Source: Scrofimicrobium sp. R131
Lineage (GTDB): Bacteria; Actinomycetota; Actinomycetes; Actinomycetales; Actinomycetaceae
Direction of reading: 5' to 3'
Assembly: GCF_040256745.1 (NCBI RefSeq)
Contig: NZ_CP138335.1
Span: forward strand, 1,116,001-1,180,000
DNA: 64,000 bases
Below, in pieces: positions 35,477 through 44,614 of this stretch (position 1 is its first letter; every line of letters starts with the position of its first letter). The position numbers and the translations under genes are program-made. The notes beneath the pieces are model-generated. The model ran no database searches and was not told the DNA's origin. It saw only the letters and a list, made by a program, of their open reading frames with translations.

Positions 35477-36777
35477 CAGCGGGTGCCCCCGTGCGTGAGG
35501 GCGTAGTGCATCCGCGCTGTCGCACCCGTGAAGATCACCACCGCCATCCCGGTTAGGATCAGCAGCGGCAGCCAGAGGCTGGAGACGCCGGCACCGCGCA
35601 GCATCACGCCCATGGCAACTTCCCGATACCAGGTGAGGGGCAGCAGGTAGCCAATCCAACGGACGCCGATCGGCATGGACGAAAGTGGGAAGATCAGGCC
35701 GGAAAGCAGCACTTGCGGCACGGCAAACATGATTGCCATCTGAATGGCCTGACCGGTGGTCTGCGAGAACGACGACACCAGCACCCCGATGCCCAGGACC
35801 ACGAACAGGTAGACGAAGCCGGTTAGTCCGAAGAGCCAGAGCGGTCCGACAAAGGGAACTTGGAAGATCCACACCCCCAGGGCGGTGATCACCACCAGGT
35901 CGAAGATGGAGAGCAGGAAGTAGGGAGTGATCTTGCCCAGGATGATGGCCGAAGGACGCAGTGGCATCACTGCCAGTTGCTCCAAGGTGCCGGCTTCCCG
36001 CTCGCGCACCAGGCCGATGGAGGTGATCACCGCACCGATAAACAGCAGAATTAGTCCAATCAGACCCGGGATCATCACCGTGGACGTCTTCAGGTCCGGG
36101 TTGAACAGGACGGTGACCAAGTCGTCGGGGGACAGGTCGGGGGCGCTCAGCTCCGGCAGGGAGGGCGCCGCCACCTGCGCCGGAGCGGTGGGCGGGGTCG
36201 GGATTGGGCCACCGGTGAGTTGCGCCTGCTGGAGACCCTGCAGGTAGGCCTTTAGGTCTGACGCGAACCGGGTGAACTGTTCCTGCTGCTCTGCGGCCTG
36301 TGCGCGGGCCTGCTCCACCTGGGCCTGCGCTGCCTCTGCCCGAGCCTGCGTGTCCTCAATAGCCAGTTGCATCACGGCGCGCTGGGCCGCCTGGGCAGCG
36401 AACAGGCTGGAGCCATCAGTGTACGCACTCATCTGGTCGGTCAAGGGAGCCTCTGAGGACGAGTCGGTTGACAGTCCCTTAGCCACCAGCACCAGGTTGG
36501 CTTCTTGGTCACGCAGGAGGGTCTCGGCCTGCTCGCCGCTCGTTTCGGGGTGAACCCCGACCAGGTTGAGCTGATCCGCACCGGTGGGAAAAGTTCCAAT
36601 CCGTTCGGCCAGTTCCTCTGCTCCCGGGCCGATCACCACCGTGTCCACCTTCGCGACGGAGAAGTTGGCGGCGTAGCCGAAAATAACCAGCAGGACAATT
36701 GGGAGGGCGATCAGGAGCCCCAGGGTTCGATGGTCGCGGGCTAGCTCGCGAAACTCTTTGAAAATCAGTGCTCGCAT
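35476..36777 (-). CDS. ABC-2 exporter permease, YbhS/YhhJ-like
   Basis: The 433-residue protein has one helix at the N-terminus (about 18-40), a large extracytoplasmic domain (about 45-250) and five helices at the C-terminus. The extracytoplasmic part includes an alanine- and glutamine-rich coiled coil (QARAEAAQAQVEQARAQAAE, about 145-195) that could reach across the envelope in place of an HlyD-type adaptor, which is not present. ATG 36777 has AGGAGG six bases upstream; an earlier in-frame ATG at 36798 overlaps the regulatory region. Confidence 0.87.
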   Translation of the reverse strand: MRALIFKEFRELARDHRTLGLLIALPIVLLVIFGYAANFSVAKVDTVVIGPGAEELAERIGTFPTGADQLNLVGVHPETSGEQAETLLRDQEANLVLVAKGLSTDSSSEAPLTDQMSAYTDGSSLFAAQAAQRAVMQLAIEDTQARAEAAQAQVEQARAQAAEQQEQFTRFASDLKAYLQGLQQAQLTGGPIPTPPTAPAQVAAPSLPELSAPDLSPDDLVTVLFNPDLKTSTVMIPGLIGLILLFIGAVITSIGLVREREAGTLEQLAVMPLRPSAIILGKITPYFLLSIFDLVVITALGVWIFQVPFVGPLWLFGLTGFVYLFVVLGIGVLVSSFSQTTGQAIQMAIMFAVPQVLLSGLIFPLSSMPIGVRWIGYLLPLTWYREVAMGVMLRGAGVSSLWLPLLILTGMAVVIFTGATARMHYALTHGGTR

Positions 36778-36818
36778 CGGAGCCCTCCTGGATTTCATCG
36801 GATGTTGAAATCAGTTTA

Positions 36819-36856
36819 GCGGACCGGTCGTGTCCGCGCGGAAACTTCGGTAAGTT
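36819..36856. promoter_or_regulatory. Candidate TetR operators between divergent genes
   Basis: GCGGAC (36819-36824) with GTCCGC (36832-36837) and AACTT (36843-36847) with AAGTT (36852-36856) are two inverted repeats in the short divergent region. Either could bind the adjacent TetR dimer and control both genes. Confidence 0.5.
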
Positions 36857-36890
36857 GGCAACAGGAAGTTTTTGCCGACAGGGGGAGCGA

Positions 36891-37535
36891 ATGGCGGGTC
36901 CAAACCAAGACGACCCGGCGCCTGTTCGGCGGGGTCGGCGCCCGGGGGCGGGGGATAGCCGTGAGGACATCTTGCGAGCGGCCCGGGAAGTCTTCGGAGA
37001 AGAGGGCTTTCAGCGGGCGACCATCAGGCGGATTGGAGCGCGCGCCGGCGTGGATGCCAAGCTGGTGCACTATTACTTCGGGTCCAAAGAAGACCTGTTC
37101 AGTCACCTGCTCCAAGAGGCTTTTGAACAGGTGGGAGCACCCGAACTCCTGGCCTGGCGCGAGCGGCCCGAGGGGAGCTCATTCACCCAGCTGTTCCTGC
37201 TGTCCCTGCTGTCCACTCTGGATCAGCCCGGCCTGGGACCGGTCTTTGTCGGCCTAATTCGCGGTCTGGGCAGCGATGAGGAATCCAGGCAGTTGTTTCT
37301 ACGCTTTATTTCCACCCAGATTAAGGGCCAGATGATGCCGCTTCTTCCCGGACCTGATCCGGAGCTGCGCGTGACTTTGGCCGGCGCGCAGATGCTGGGA
37401 CTGGTGATGACTCGCTACGTCGTTCAGGTTCCACCGGTGTCGACCATGTCTCCGACGGAGCTGGCCGTCCTCATCTCTCCGACCCTGGATCGGTACCTGT
37501 TCGGCTCACTGGAGGACCTCTCGCCCTCGGACTAA
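36891..37535 (+). CDS. TetR-family regulator, CecR/YbiH-like
   Basis: The 214-residue protein has a DNA-binding domain (REDILRAAREVFGEEGF, then AGVDAKLVHYYFGSKEDLF) and a C-terminal domain of the type found next to YbhFSR exporters. In E. coli the related regulator CecR (YbiH) controls ybhGFSR. ATG 36891 follows GGGGGAGCGA. Divergent position and palindromes indicate control of the exporter. The gene resembles the TetR at 10536 but is distinct. Confidence 0.9.
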   Translation: MAGPNQDDPAPVRRGRRPGAGDSREDILRAAREVFGEEGFQRATIRRIGARAGVDAKLVHYYFGSKEDLFSHLLQEAFEQVGAPELLAWRERPEGSSFTQLFLLSLLSTLDQPGLGPVFVGLIRGLGSDEESRQLFLRFISTQIKGQMMPLLPGPDPELRVTLAGAQMLGLVMTRYVVQVPPVSTMSPTELAVLISPTLDRYLFGSLEDLSPSD

Positions 37536-37544
37536 CCGACCTCG

Positions 37545-37593
37545 TGTCTAACTGTACAGGTACTAGACAGGTTATAGACAAGCATGTTAACCT
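37545..37593 (+). promoter_or_regulatory. GntR operator and leaderless promoter of the yeg-like operon
   Basis: TGTCTA (37545-37550) with TAGACA (37564-37569, repeated at 37575-37580) flanks the palindrome CTGTACAG (37552-37559). TAGACA at 37564 may be a -35, followed after 18 bases by TAACCT (37588-37593), which ends exactly six bases before the ATG at 37600. Binding of the GntR product would block this promoter. Confidence 0.55.
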
Positions 37594-37599
37594 TGTCCT

Positions 37600-38343
37600 A
37601 TGTCAGTCAAAGATGATGATGTTTCGGTTGAACTTGGCCCGGGCGGACGCCCCCTCAAACACCAGTTGGTTGCTTCCGCCCTGAAAGATTCGATTGAACA
37701 GGGCGAACTGAAAGCCGGGGATCGACTGGAAGGCGAAGTGGAGCTAGCCCAACAACTCGCGGTTTCACGGGGGACGGTCCGGCGCGCGCTTGAAGAGCTG
37801 GCGGCTTGGGGTTACATCCGGACCGAAAAGGGCCGGGGATCGTTCGTTACCTATGAGGGTCGCCCCCTGCAAGAGTCCCCGGGCTGGGCCCAGGCCCTGC
37901 TGGACCTCGGGGTTGCCACCCGGGTCGAGCTGCTCCGCCTAGAAGTGATCAACGATCCGGTCCTGGCCATTCACCTGGGTGCGGCCAGCTCGCGCTTCCT
38001 CGCGGTGGACCGGCTTCGGCGACTGGACGACGGCACCCCCATCTCCCTGGAGCGCAGCCGGGTCAGCTCCAACCGCCGGTTGGAAGAGTTAGTTCGAGAC
38101 CGCGAACTGGCGGGTGGCTCGCTCTCACAAACCATGGTGGCCGCGGGGCTGGAGGTCCACTCGGGTGAACAGTGGCTGCAGGCCTCCCCGCTGGACGCGG
38201 CCGATGCGGCACTGTTTCAAACCGAACCCGGCACCGTCTACCTGCACGCGCTCCGGGTCACCCGCGACCGCCAGGGACTTCCGGTCGAACAGGTCAGTTC
38301 GATCCTGGATCCGGCCCACTTCAGCTTCCACGTCACCTTCTAG
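37600..38343 (+). CDS. GntR-family regulator with UTRA domain, YegW-like
   Basis: The 247-residue protein has a winged-helix domain (about 15-85; LAQQLAVSRGTVRRALEEL) and a C-terminal UTRA ligand-binding domain (about 95-245), the HutC subfamily. No Shine-Dalgarno site precedes the ATG, in agreement with a leaderless transcript. It heads an operon with an ADP-ribosylglycohydrolase-like protein, a permease and a PfkB kinase, the same set as E. coli yegW/yegU/yegT/yegV. Likely effector is the imported compound or its phosphate. Confidence 0.9.
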   Translation: MSVKDDDVSVELGPGGRPLKHQLVASALKDSIEQGELKAGDRLEGEVELAQQLAVSRGTVRRALEELAAWGYIRTEKGRGSFVTYEGRPLQESPGWAQALLDLGVATRVELLRLEVINDPVLAIHLGAASSRFLAVDRLRRLDDGTPISLERSRVSSNRRLEELVRDRELAGGSLSQTMVAAGLEVHSGEQWLQASPLDAADAALFQTEPGTVYLHALRVTRDRQGLPVEQVSSILDPAHFSFHVTF

Positions 38344-38361
38344 CGAGAGGAACCCTTACCC

Positions 38362-39351
38362 ATGTCCGCGATTGATCGCGCCCTCGGTGCCCTCACCGGC
38401 GCCGCTCTGGGCGACGCCCTGGGAATGCCCACTCAGGACCTGAGTCCGGAGACGATCCAGGCCGACTACGGCCCCATCGATCGGTTTTATCCTCCCGGTC
38501 CCCACCAGGTGATCGCAGCCGGTCAACCCGCCGGGACCGTCACCGATGACACCGAACAGATGGTGATCGTGGCCGAACTGCTGGCCGAGGGGGGACCGTT
38601 CGACCCGGTGGCTTTTGCTCACCGGCTGGACCGGTGGGAGCGGGAAATGGAGGCCCGCGGCTCCCTGGACCTGCTGGGTCCCTCAACCAAAGCCGCGATC
38701 GAGGCCATTCGCGCGGGCCGCCCCCCGGCAGAATCGGGAGTCGGCGGGATCACCAATGGAGCCGCCATGAGGGCCGCCCCGATCGGGATTGCCTGCCCGC
38801 CCACCAGCGTGTCCGACCTGGTCGACCAAACGGTGGCCGTCTGCCAGGTAACCCACAACTCGGCCCCCGCGATGGCGGCCGCAGCCGCGGTCGTCGGTGC
38901 GGTCAGTGCCGGGGTGGAGGGAGCGGATCGAACCGAGGCCCTGGAGCTGGGCCGGGCGGTGGCCCGCGCGGCCGAGGCGGTGGCACCCCCGGCGGTCGGC
39001 CCCAGTTTCACCGCCCGCTGGGAGTGGGCCCGCACCTACCTGGGCCAGGTCAGTGATCCGGCCCGCGCCGCCTATGACGTGGTCGGCACAACCGTCCTGG
39101 CCACCGAGTCGGTGGTGGTGGCCCTGGCGCTGGTCGAGTTGGAAGCCGACCCCTGGTCCGCCACCTGCCTGGCAGCCGGGCTGGGTGGGGACACCGACAC
39201 CATTGCCACGATCGTGGGCGCAATTCACGGCTCCACCAGCGGAGTAGAGGCCTTCCCCGCCTCAGCCCGCGCTCAGCTAGCCGAGGTCAACCACCTCGAG
39301 TTGGACGAGTTGGCCCGGCGCCTCCTCGTTCGCCGCTCCACCAAGAGTTAG
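38362..39351 (+). CDS. ADP-ribosylglycohydrolase-family protein, YegU-like
   Basis: The family cleaves N- or O-glycosidic bonds to ribose with two Mg2+ ions. The 329-residue protein has the metal-binding TVTDDTEQM near residue 55 and the C-terminal GGDTDTIATIVGAI near residue 275. No signal peptide was seen. In this operon it lies between regulator and permease, so it may hydrolyse a nucleoside-like or ADP-ribose-derived N-glycoside rather than ADP-ribosyl-proteins. GAGAGG precedes the ATG. Confidence 0.88.
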   Translation: MSAIDRALGALTGAALGDALGMPTQDLSPETIQADYGPIDRFYPPGPHQVIAAGQPAGTVTDDTEQMVIVAELLAEGGPFDPVAFAHRLDRWEREMEARGSLDLLGPSTKAAIEAIRAGRPPAESGVGGITNGAAMRAAPIGIACPPTSVSDLVDQTVAVCQVTHNSAPAMAAAAAVVGAVSAGVEGADRTEALELGRAVARAAEAVAPPAVGPSFTARWEWARTYLGQVSDPARAAYDVVGTTVLATESVVVALALVELEADPWSATCLAAGLGGDTDTIATIVGAIHGSTSGVEAFPASARAQLAEVNHLELDELARRLLVRRSTKS

Positions 39352-39385
39352 TCCCATCAACCCAACCTAGAAATGAGGTCTCCCC

Positions 39386-40861
39386 ATGAGTGATCCCCAG
39401 GTCGCCTCGACGGCCGCCACCGAGGAAGCTGACGGTTTCCGCTCCCTCTTTCAAGTAGAAGAACGCGGGATCGAAGCCGTCCCGCCCGCCGAGCAAACCA
39501 GCCGCCCGAAAGAGCTGTTCTGGATCTGGTTCGCCGGCAACATCTCCATCCTGGGGTTGCCCCTGGGCATCTGGGTGGTGGCCGGGGTGCTGAACATCTG
39601 GCAGGCCCTGCTGGCCACCGTCATCGGTTCCGTCGGTTCCTTTGCGATCGTCGGGCTGGTGTCGATCGCCGGCCAGCGCGGTGGTGCCCCCTCCCTGACT
39701 CTGTCCCGAGCCACCTTCGGGGTGATCGGAAACTTCTTCCCCACCCTGGTGGCGATTGTCTCTCGCTGGGGTTGGGAAACCGTCAACACGGTCACCGCGG
39801 CCTTCGCGATTATCTCGATTGGCTCGATTATTACCGGGCGCGATTTGCTTCCCAGCGACGCCCCGATTGTGGCCGTGGCCGCGGTCCTGGCGTTCCTGCT
39901 CCTAACCCTCGCCGTCTCCGGGCTGGGCCACAAGACCCTGGCAGCGGTGCAGCAGTGGGCTACTTACCTGTTCGGGGCGCTGACCCTGGTGATCGTGGTG
40001 GCTCTCGCCTTCCGAATTGATTGGCAGGTCGTGTTCTCGGCCGAATCCGGTCCGGTCAGTGCAATTCTGATTGCCATCGGCACCGTAGCGGCGGGAACCG
40101 GGATCGCCTGGGCCAACTCGGGCGCCGACCTGGGCCGGTACCAGTCTCCCTCGGTCAAACCTTCCCGCTTGGTTTCGGCCAGTGCCTTTGGGGCCGGGAT
40201 CCCGCTGGTGATCATGATCGGGATGGGGTCGCTGATTGCGATTACCGAGCCTAACTTTGACCCGAGCAACCCGCTGGCCGCCATTCCGGCCCTCCTGCCG
40301 CCGTGGATGTCGATTCCGTTCCTGCTGGCCGCCTTCTTCGGTCTGCTGATGTCGAACAACATCTCGGTCTACTCTTCCGGCCTGACGCTGCTCACCCTGG
40401 GAATCAAGACTCGCCGCTTCTACGCGGTCATGCTGGAGCTGGTCGCCTCCTTCGTCGGTTCGATGCTGTTCCTCTTCGTCTTTGCCAACTTCTACGACGC
40501 GTTCATCGGTTTCATCACCCTGTTGGCGGTGCCGCTGGTGGCTTGGCTGGCAGTGTTCCTGCTCGACATGATCAAGCGGACCCGCTACGACTCGGAAGCA
40601 CTCCTGGTGATGGGCCCCACCAGCCGGTACTGGTACCGCGGGGGCGTCGAATGGCGTGCCCTGGCCGCCTGGTTCATCGGTATTGTCGCCGGCTACTCGC
40701 TGCGGCTGGACGCCCTGGCCGACTCCTGGTTGGCTGCGAACGGCCTGGACTGGGCCCTGACGATGGTGGTTACCGCTGTCGCCTACCTGGTGTTCGGGGG
40801 CCTGACCAGTACGAAGCTGGCGCGGGACCTGCCCGGACGAGGGGACCGGACCCATGCCTAA
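39386..40861 (+). CDS. NCS1-family permease (cytosine/purine/nucleoside type)
   Basis: The 491-residue protein has twelve hydrophobic helices and the NCS1 fold. FWIWFAGNISILGLPLG in helix 1 and GRYQSPS after helix 6 are typical of the purine-cytosine permease branch. It replaces the MFS nucleoside transporter YegT of the E. coli set. The substrate is probably a nucleobase, nucleoside or N-glycoside. The stop overlaps the kinase start by eight bases. Confidence 0.9.
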   Translation: MSDPQVASTAATEEADGFRSLFQVEERGIEAVPPAEQTSRPKELFWIWFAGNISILGLPLGIWVVAGVLNIWQALLATVIGSVGSFAIVGLVSIAGQRGGAPSLTLSRATFGVIGNFFPTLVAIVSRWGWETVNTVTAAFAIISIGSIITGRDLLPSDAPIVAVAAVLAFLLLTLAVSGLGHKTLAAVQQWATYLFGALTLVIVVALAFRIDWQVVFSAESGPVSAILIAIGTVAAGTGIAWANSGADLGRYQSPSVKPSRLVSASAFGAGIPLVIMIGMGSLIAITEPNFDPSNPLAAIPALLPPWMSIPFLLAAFFGLLMSNNISVYSSGLTLLTLGIKTRRFYAVMLELVASFVGSMLFLFVFANFYDAFIGFITLLAVPLVAWLAVFLLDMIKRTRYDSEALLVMGPTSRYWYRGGVEWRALAAWFIGIVAGYSLRLDALADSWLAANGLDWALTMVVTAVAYLVFGGLTSTKLARDLPGRGDRTHA

Positions 40862-41804
40862 GCTAGTTCACACCGGCAGCGTCATCATCGACCAGGTGAT
40901 GGTAGTGCCGTCCCTGCCCGAACCTGGGGGCGACGTGGTGGCCACCTCGGCCGAGGATACGGTTGGCGGCGGGTTCAACACCATCGTGGCGTCGGTGCGC
41001 GACGGTTTGCCGGTCCGCTATGCCGGGCTGCTCGGCACGGGGGACCGCGCCGCCCAGGTCCGCCGGGCCCTGGCTGAGTACGAGGTGGAGATCGCCGTCC
41101 CGCCCGCCACCGAGCGTGACACGGGGTTCTGCGTCGCAATTGTCGATGCCTCCGCCGAGCGCACCTTCTACACCTACGTCGGAGCGGAAGGGCTGGAAAA
41201 CTACGGTCATCTGGCCCAGGTGCGGGTGGACCCGGACGACCTGGTTTACGTCACCGGCTACTCTTTTGCTTCGGAGGAAAATGCCGATGCCCTGGCCCGC
41301 TGGCTCCCCGAGCTCCCGGCCGGCACCACCGTCCTGGTCGATCCCTCGCCCCTAATTGGGGACCTGCCGACCGACCAGGTGGAGCTGCTCCTGACAGCAG
41401 CCACCATCTTCAGTCCGAACGGGCGCGAGACCCGGCTGCTCGGGGAGCGGGAGGACTTTTCTGAGGCGGTGCGGGTTCTGCGCGACCGGCTCCCGGAGAA
41501 GACCGCTCTGGTGGCTCGCGACGGCAACCGCGGCGCCTGGGTGAGCGCGTCGGCGGCCGACCCCGGCCGGTGGGTTCCCGCGTTCGCGGTCGAGGCGGTG
41601 GACACGAACGGAGCGGGTGACGCCCACACCGGGGTGCTGCTGGCGGCTCTGAGCCGGGGTCAGACCCTGGTGGAGGCGGTTGAGCGAGCCAACGCGGCCG
41701 CTGCCCTCGCGGTGACTAAGTCCGGGCCAGCAACTTCGCCCACCGGGGCCGAGATTGACCGGTTCCTCCAGGTGGGCACCCGTAAACCGGTGCCCTCCGC
41801 CTGA
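40854..41804 (+). CDS. PfkB-family sugar/nucleoside kinase, YegV-like
   Basis: The 316-residue ribokinase-fold enzyme has the substrate motif TVGGGFNT (about 36-43) and the PfkB signature DTNGAGDAHTG (about 249-259), with Asp255 as catalytic base. It should phosphorylate a pentose, nucleoside or hexose made by the preceding steps. It overlaps the permease gene and ends the operon. Confidence 0.9.
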   Translation: MPKLVHTGSVIIDQVMVVPSLPEPGGDVVATSAEDTVGGGFNTIVASVRDGLPVRYAGLLGTGDRAAQVRRALAEYEVEIAVPPATERDTGFCVAIVDASAERTFYTYVGAEGLENYGHLAQVRVDPDDLVYVTGYSFASEENADALARWLPELPAGTTVLVDPSPLIGDLPTDQVELLLTAATIFSPNGRETRLLGEREDFSEAVRVLRDRLPEKTALVARDGNRGAWVSASAADPGRWVPAFAVEAVDTNGAGDAHTGVLLAALSRGQTLVEAVERANAAAALAVTKSGPATSPTGAEIDRFLQVGTRKPVPSA

Positions 41805-41807
41805 CGG

Positions 41808-42569
41808 TTAGGCCTGGGCTCGGGGCAAACGTCTCCGGGTCCAGGCCCGCAGGCTCTCGTGATTCACCGCCGCCACTGCCGCCAGGGGAATCTGGACCGG
41901 ACAGGCCCGGGCACATTCACCAAAGTTCGAACACGGACCAAACAGCCCGTCAGCGGTCTGGACCATCGCCCGGGCCCGCCGGTCCCGCTCCTGACTGGGA
42001 ATTGGGAGGAGCGACAGGTGGGTGAGTTTCGCTCCCAGGAACAGGTGGGCGGAGCCGTTGGGACAGGCGGCCACGCAGGCCCCGCATCCCAGGCAAGCCG
42101 CGTAGTCAAGCGCGGTCTCCACCCGGTCGTGCGGGACGGGGACCGCGTCCGCTTCCGGGGCGGTTCCGGCGTCCACCGAGACGAATGCCCCCGCGGCCAG
42201 CACCCGATCCAGCGCGCTTCGGTCCACTACCAGGTCGCTCAGGACGGGAAAAGCCCCGGCGCTGAACGGCTCCAGGCGAACCACCTCACCGTCGGAGAAA
42301 CTCTGCAGGCGCTGGTGGCAAGCGGGGGTGTGGGGCTGGGGTCCGTGGGCAAACCCGTTCACCATCAGGCCGCACGCCCCGCAGATTCCCTCCCGGCAGT
42401 CCGACTCGAAAGCGACGGCCGGTTCTCCCCGGGCCACCAGCTCCTCATTCAACCGGTCCAGCAGCTCCAGCACGCTCATGGTCGGTTCCAACTCGGTCAG
42501 GTGGTACCGGTGCCAGGCTCCCGGCCGCTTTGGGCTCGGCTGTCTCCATACTTCCACGGTCAGGTTCAT
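41808..42569 (-). CDS. sdhB: Succinate dehydrogenase / fumarate reductase iron-sulfur subunit
   Basis: The electron-transfer subunit of complex II. The 253-residue protein has the [2Fe-2S] cysteines in CREGICGACG (about 58-67), then a ferredoxin domain with CLGCGACVAACP and CSNFGECARACPVQIP for the other clusters. It overlaps sdhA by four bases and lies three bases from the convergent pfkB-type gene. The reaction passes electrons from FAD in SdhA to quinone through SdhC. Confidence 0.94.
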   Translation of the reverse strand: MNLTVEVWRQPSPKRPGAWHRYHLTELEPTMSVLELLDRLNEELVARGEPAVAFESDCREGICGACGLMVNGFAHGPQPHTPACHQRLQSFSDGEVVRLEPFSAGAFPVLSDLVVDRSALDRVLAAGAFVSVDAGTAPEADAVPVPHDRVETALDYAACLGCGACVAACPNGSAHLFLGAKLTHLSLLPIPSQERDRRARAMVQTADGLFGPCSNFGECARACPVQIPLAAVAAVNHESLRAWTRRRLPRAQA

Positions 42570-44614
42570 CGGTAGCTCCTGGTGCTCAGCTTGACGTCGG
42601 TGAACTGCAGGGGCTCAAAATGCCGGACGAACGGGCGTGGGTCCGCCGGGGCCAGTGTCTGGGTCAGTGTCGGGGCCATTGTTGGGGCTCCGCGTTCCAG
42701 CGGCGCACTGGCCCAAGCCGAGACTCCGGCCCAGCAGCGGTCGTCGCGCTGAGCCTCACCCCCGCGCTGATACTCGGTGCGGAAGTGGGCGCCGCAGGAC
42801 TCTTGGCGCTCAGCCGCGTCCACCAGCATCAGCTCCGCCAGTTCAAGGAAGTCGGCCACCCGGTTGGCCCGCTCCAGCGTTTGATTCAGGCCCGCCTCCG
42901 GACCTGGCACCGACAGGTTGGACCAGAACTCGGCCCGCAGTTCGCGCACCTGACGCAGACCGGTGGCCAGACTCTCCTCGCTGCGTTCCACCCCGCAGGT
43001 ATGGGTCAGAATCTCACCGAGCCGGCGGTGATACTCACTGGGCCCGACCGTGCCACCGATCGAGCGGAGTGCGGCCAACTGCTCCGAGACCAGCTGGCGC
43101 GCGCTGGCCACCGGCCGATCCGCCTCGGTCAACAGGGGAGTGGGCCCCAACTCGGCCAAGTAGTTCGGCACCGCCAGCGGCAGGACAAACCAGCCGTCGA
43201 CACAGGCCGACAGCAACGAGTTGGCCCCGAGTCGGTTGGCGCCGTGGTAGCCCGACCCAGCTTCCCCGCCGACGAACAGGCCCGGAATTGAGCTCATCAG
43301 GTCGAAATCGGTCCAGAGCCCACCCATGGTGAAGTGCGCGCCGGGAGCAATCCGCATTGGCTGGCGGGTGGGATCCTCCCCGGTGGCATGGTGGTACATA
43401 GTGAACAGGTTGCCGTACCGCTCCGCCAGGGTGGCCTGCCCCAGCCGATCCAACGCGTCGGAGAAGTCCAGGTACACCGAGTTCTGCAGCGGCCCCACCC
43501 CGTGGCCGGTGCCAATCTGCTCGGCCGCAGCGCGCGAGGCGATGTCGCGCGGGGTCAGGTTCCCAAAGGCGGGATACTTGCGTTCCAGGAAATAGTCCCG
43601 TTCCGCCTCGGGAATCTGATCGGGTGGCCGCTGGTCCCCGGGGGCGGCGGGAACCCACATCCGACCGTCGTTTCGGAGCGATTCGCTCATCAAAATGGTC
43701 TTGGACTGCCACTTCGAACTAACCGGCAGGGCAGTCGGGTGGAACTGGATAAACGAGGGGTTGGCGAACAGGGCGCCGCGCCGGTGGGCCCGCCAGAGAG
43801 CGGTCGCATTGCAGTTCACCGCCAGGGTTGAGTGGTGGTAAATCGACCCGTATCCGCCGGTGGCCAAAACCACCGCGTGGGCGGGCAGGAACGTCAGCTC
43901 GCCGGTGACCAGGTCGCGCGCGATAATCCCGGCGGCTCGGCCCTCGGCCAAGACCAGGTCCAGCATTTCGGTCCGCGAATGCAGGGTCACCGTCCCGCGG
44001 GCAACCTGGCGCCAAAGAGCCTGGGTGGCAGCTAACTGCAACTGCTGACCGGTCTGGCCCCGACTGTAGTAGGTGCGGGACACCTGGACGCCGCCGAAGG
44101 AGCGGGTGGCCAGCGAACCACCGTATTCGCGCGCAAACGGCACCCCGAGCGCGTTCAGGTGGTCGATCACCCGCGTCGACTCCTGGCCCAGCCGGTAGGC
44201 CTCTGCTTCCCGTCCCCGGAAATCGCCGCCCTTGACGGTGTCGGTGACAAACCGGTGCAGGGAGTCGCCATCGACTCGCCGGGCGCGGGCAGCGTTGATC
44301 CCTCCCTGAGCGGCCACCGAGTGCGCTCGGCGCGGCGAGTCGTGATAGGTGACGGCGTCGACCTGGTACCCGAGTTCGCCCAGGGCAGCCGCGGCCCCGG
44401 CCCCGGCCAGGCCAGTTCCGACCACGACCACCCGGAAGTGGCGCCGGTTCAGTGGGCTAACCAGGCGGTACGAGTCGGTGCGGGTCGCCCAGGCTGCAGC
44501 CGGGTCTCCCGGCGGAATCTGGGCTGATAGGGCAGTACCGACCCTGACTTGAGCCAGGTGGGCCGGTGGTCCAGCCGGCTTAGTTCTGGCTCCCAGGTGC
44601 GTAAACCAGTTCAT
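42566..44614 (-). CDS. sdhA: Succinate dehydrogenase / fumarate reductase flavoprotein subunit
   Basis: The catalytic subunit oxidises succinate to fumarate. From ATG 44614 it has 682 residues, with the FAD motif VGTGLAGAGAAAA (about 65-77), the covalent-FAD histidine His98 in HSVAAQGG and the active-site Arg region near SRTYYSRGQTG. The N-terminus is about 55 residues longer than the FAD fold requires and rich in Ala/Pro. The frame is open into sdhC, but that part is not coding. It overlaps both sdhC and sdhB by four bases, so the three are translated as a unit. Confidence 0.95.
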   Translation of the reverse strand: MNWFTHLGARTKPAGPPAHLAQVRVGTALSAQIPPGDPAAAWATRTDSYRLVSPLNRRHFRVVVVGTGLAGAGAAAALGELGYQVDAVTYHDSPRRAHSVAAQGGINAARARRVDGDSLHRFVTDTVKGGDFRGREAEAYRLGQESTRVIDHLNALGVPFAREYGGSLATRSFGGVQVSRTYYSRGQTGQQLQLAATQALWRQVARGTVTLHSRTEMLDLVLAEGRAAGIIARDLVTGELTFLPAHAVVLATGGYGSIYHHSTLAVNCNATALWRAHRRGALFANPSFIQFHPTALPVSSKWQSKTILMSESLRNDGRMWVPAAPGDQRPPDQIPEAERDYFLERKYPAFGNLTPRDIASRAAAEQIGTGHGVGPLQNSVYLDFSDALDRLGQATLAERYGNLFTMYHHATGEDPTRQPMRIAPGAHFTMGGLWTDFDLMSSIPGLFVGGEAGSGYHGANRLGANSLLSACVDGWFVLPLAVPNYLAELGPTPLLTEADRPVASARQLVSEQLAALRSIGGTVGPSEYHRRLGEILTHTCGVERSEESLATGLRQVRELRAEFWSNLSVPGPEAGLNQTLERANRVADFLELAELMLVDAAERQESCGAHFRTEYQRGGEAQRDDRCWAGVSAWASAPLERGAPTMAPTLTQTLAPADPRPFVRHFEPLQFTDVKLSTRSYR

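Noticed and set aside
35477-35872. ORF extension that would make the YbhF-like ATPase 699 residues long
   Set aside because: The extra part lies antisense-free but out of frame inside the permease gene, has no family resemblance and precedes a good ATG at 35476 that overlaps the permease stop.
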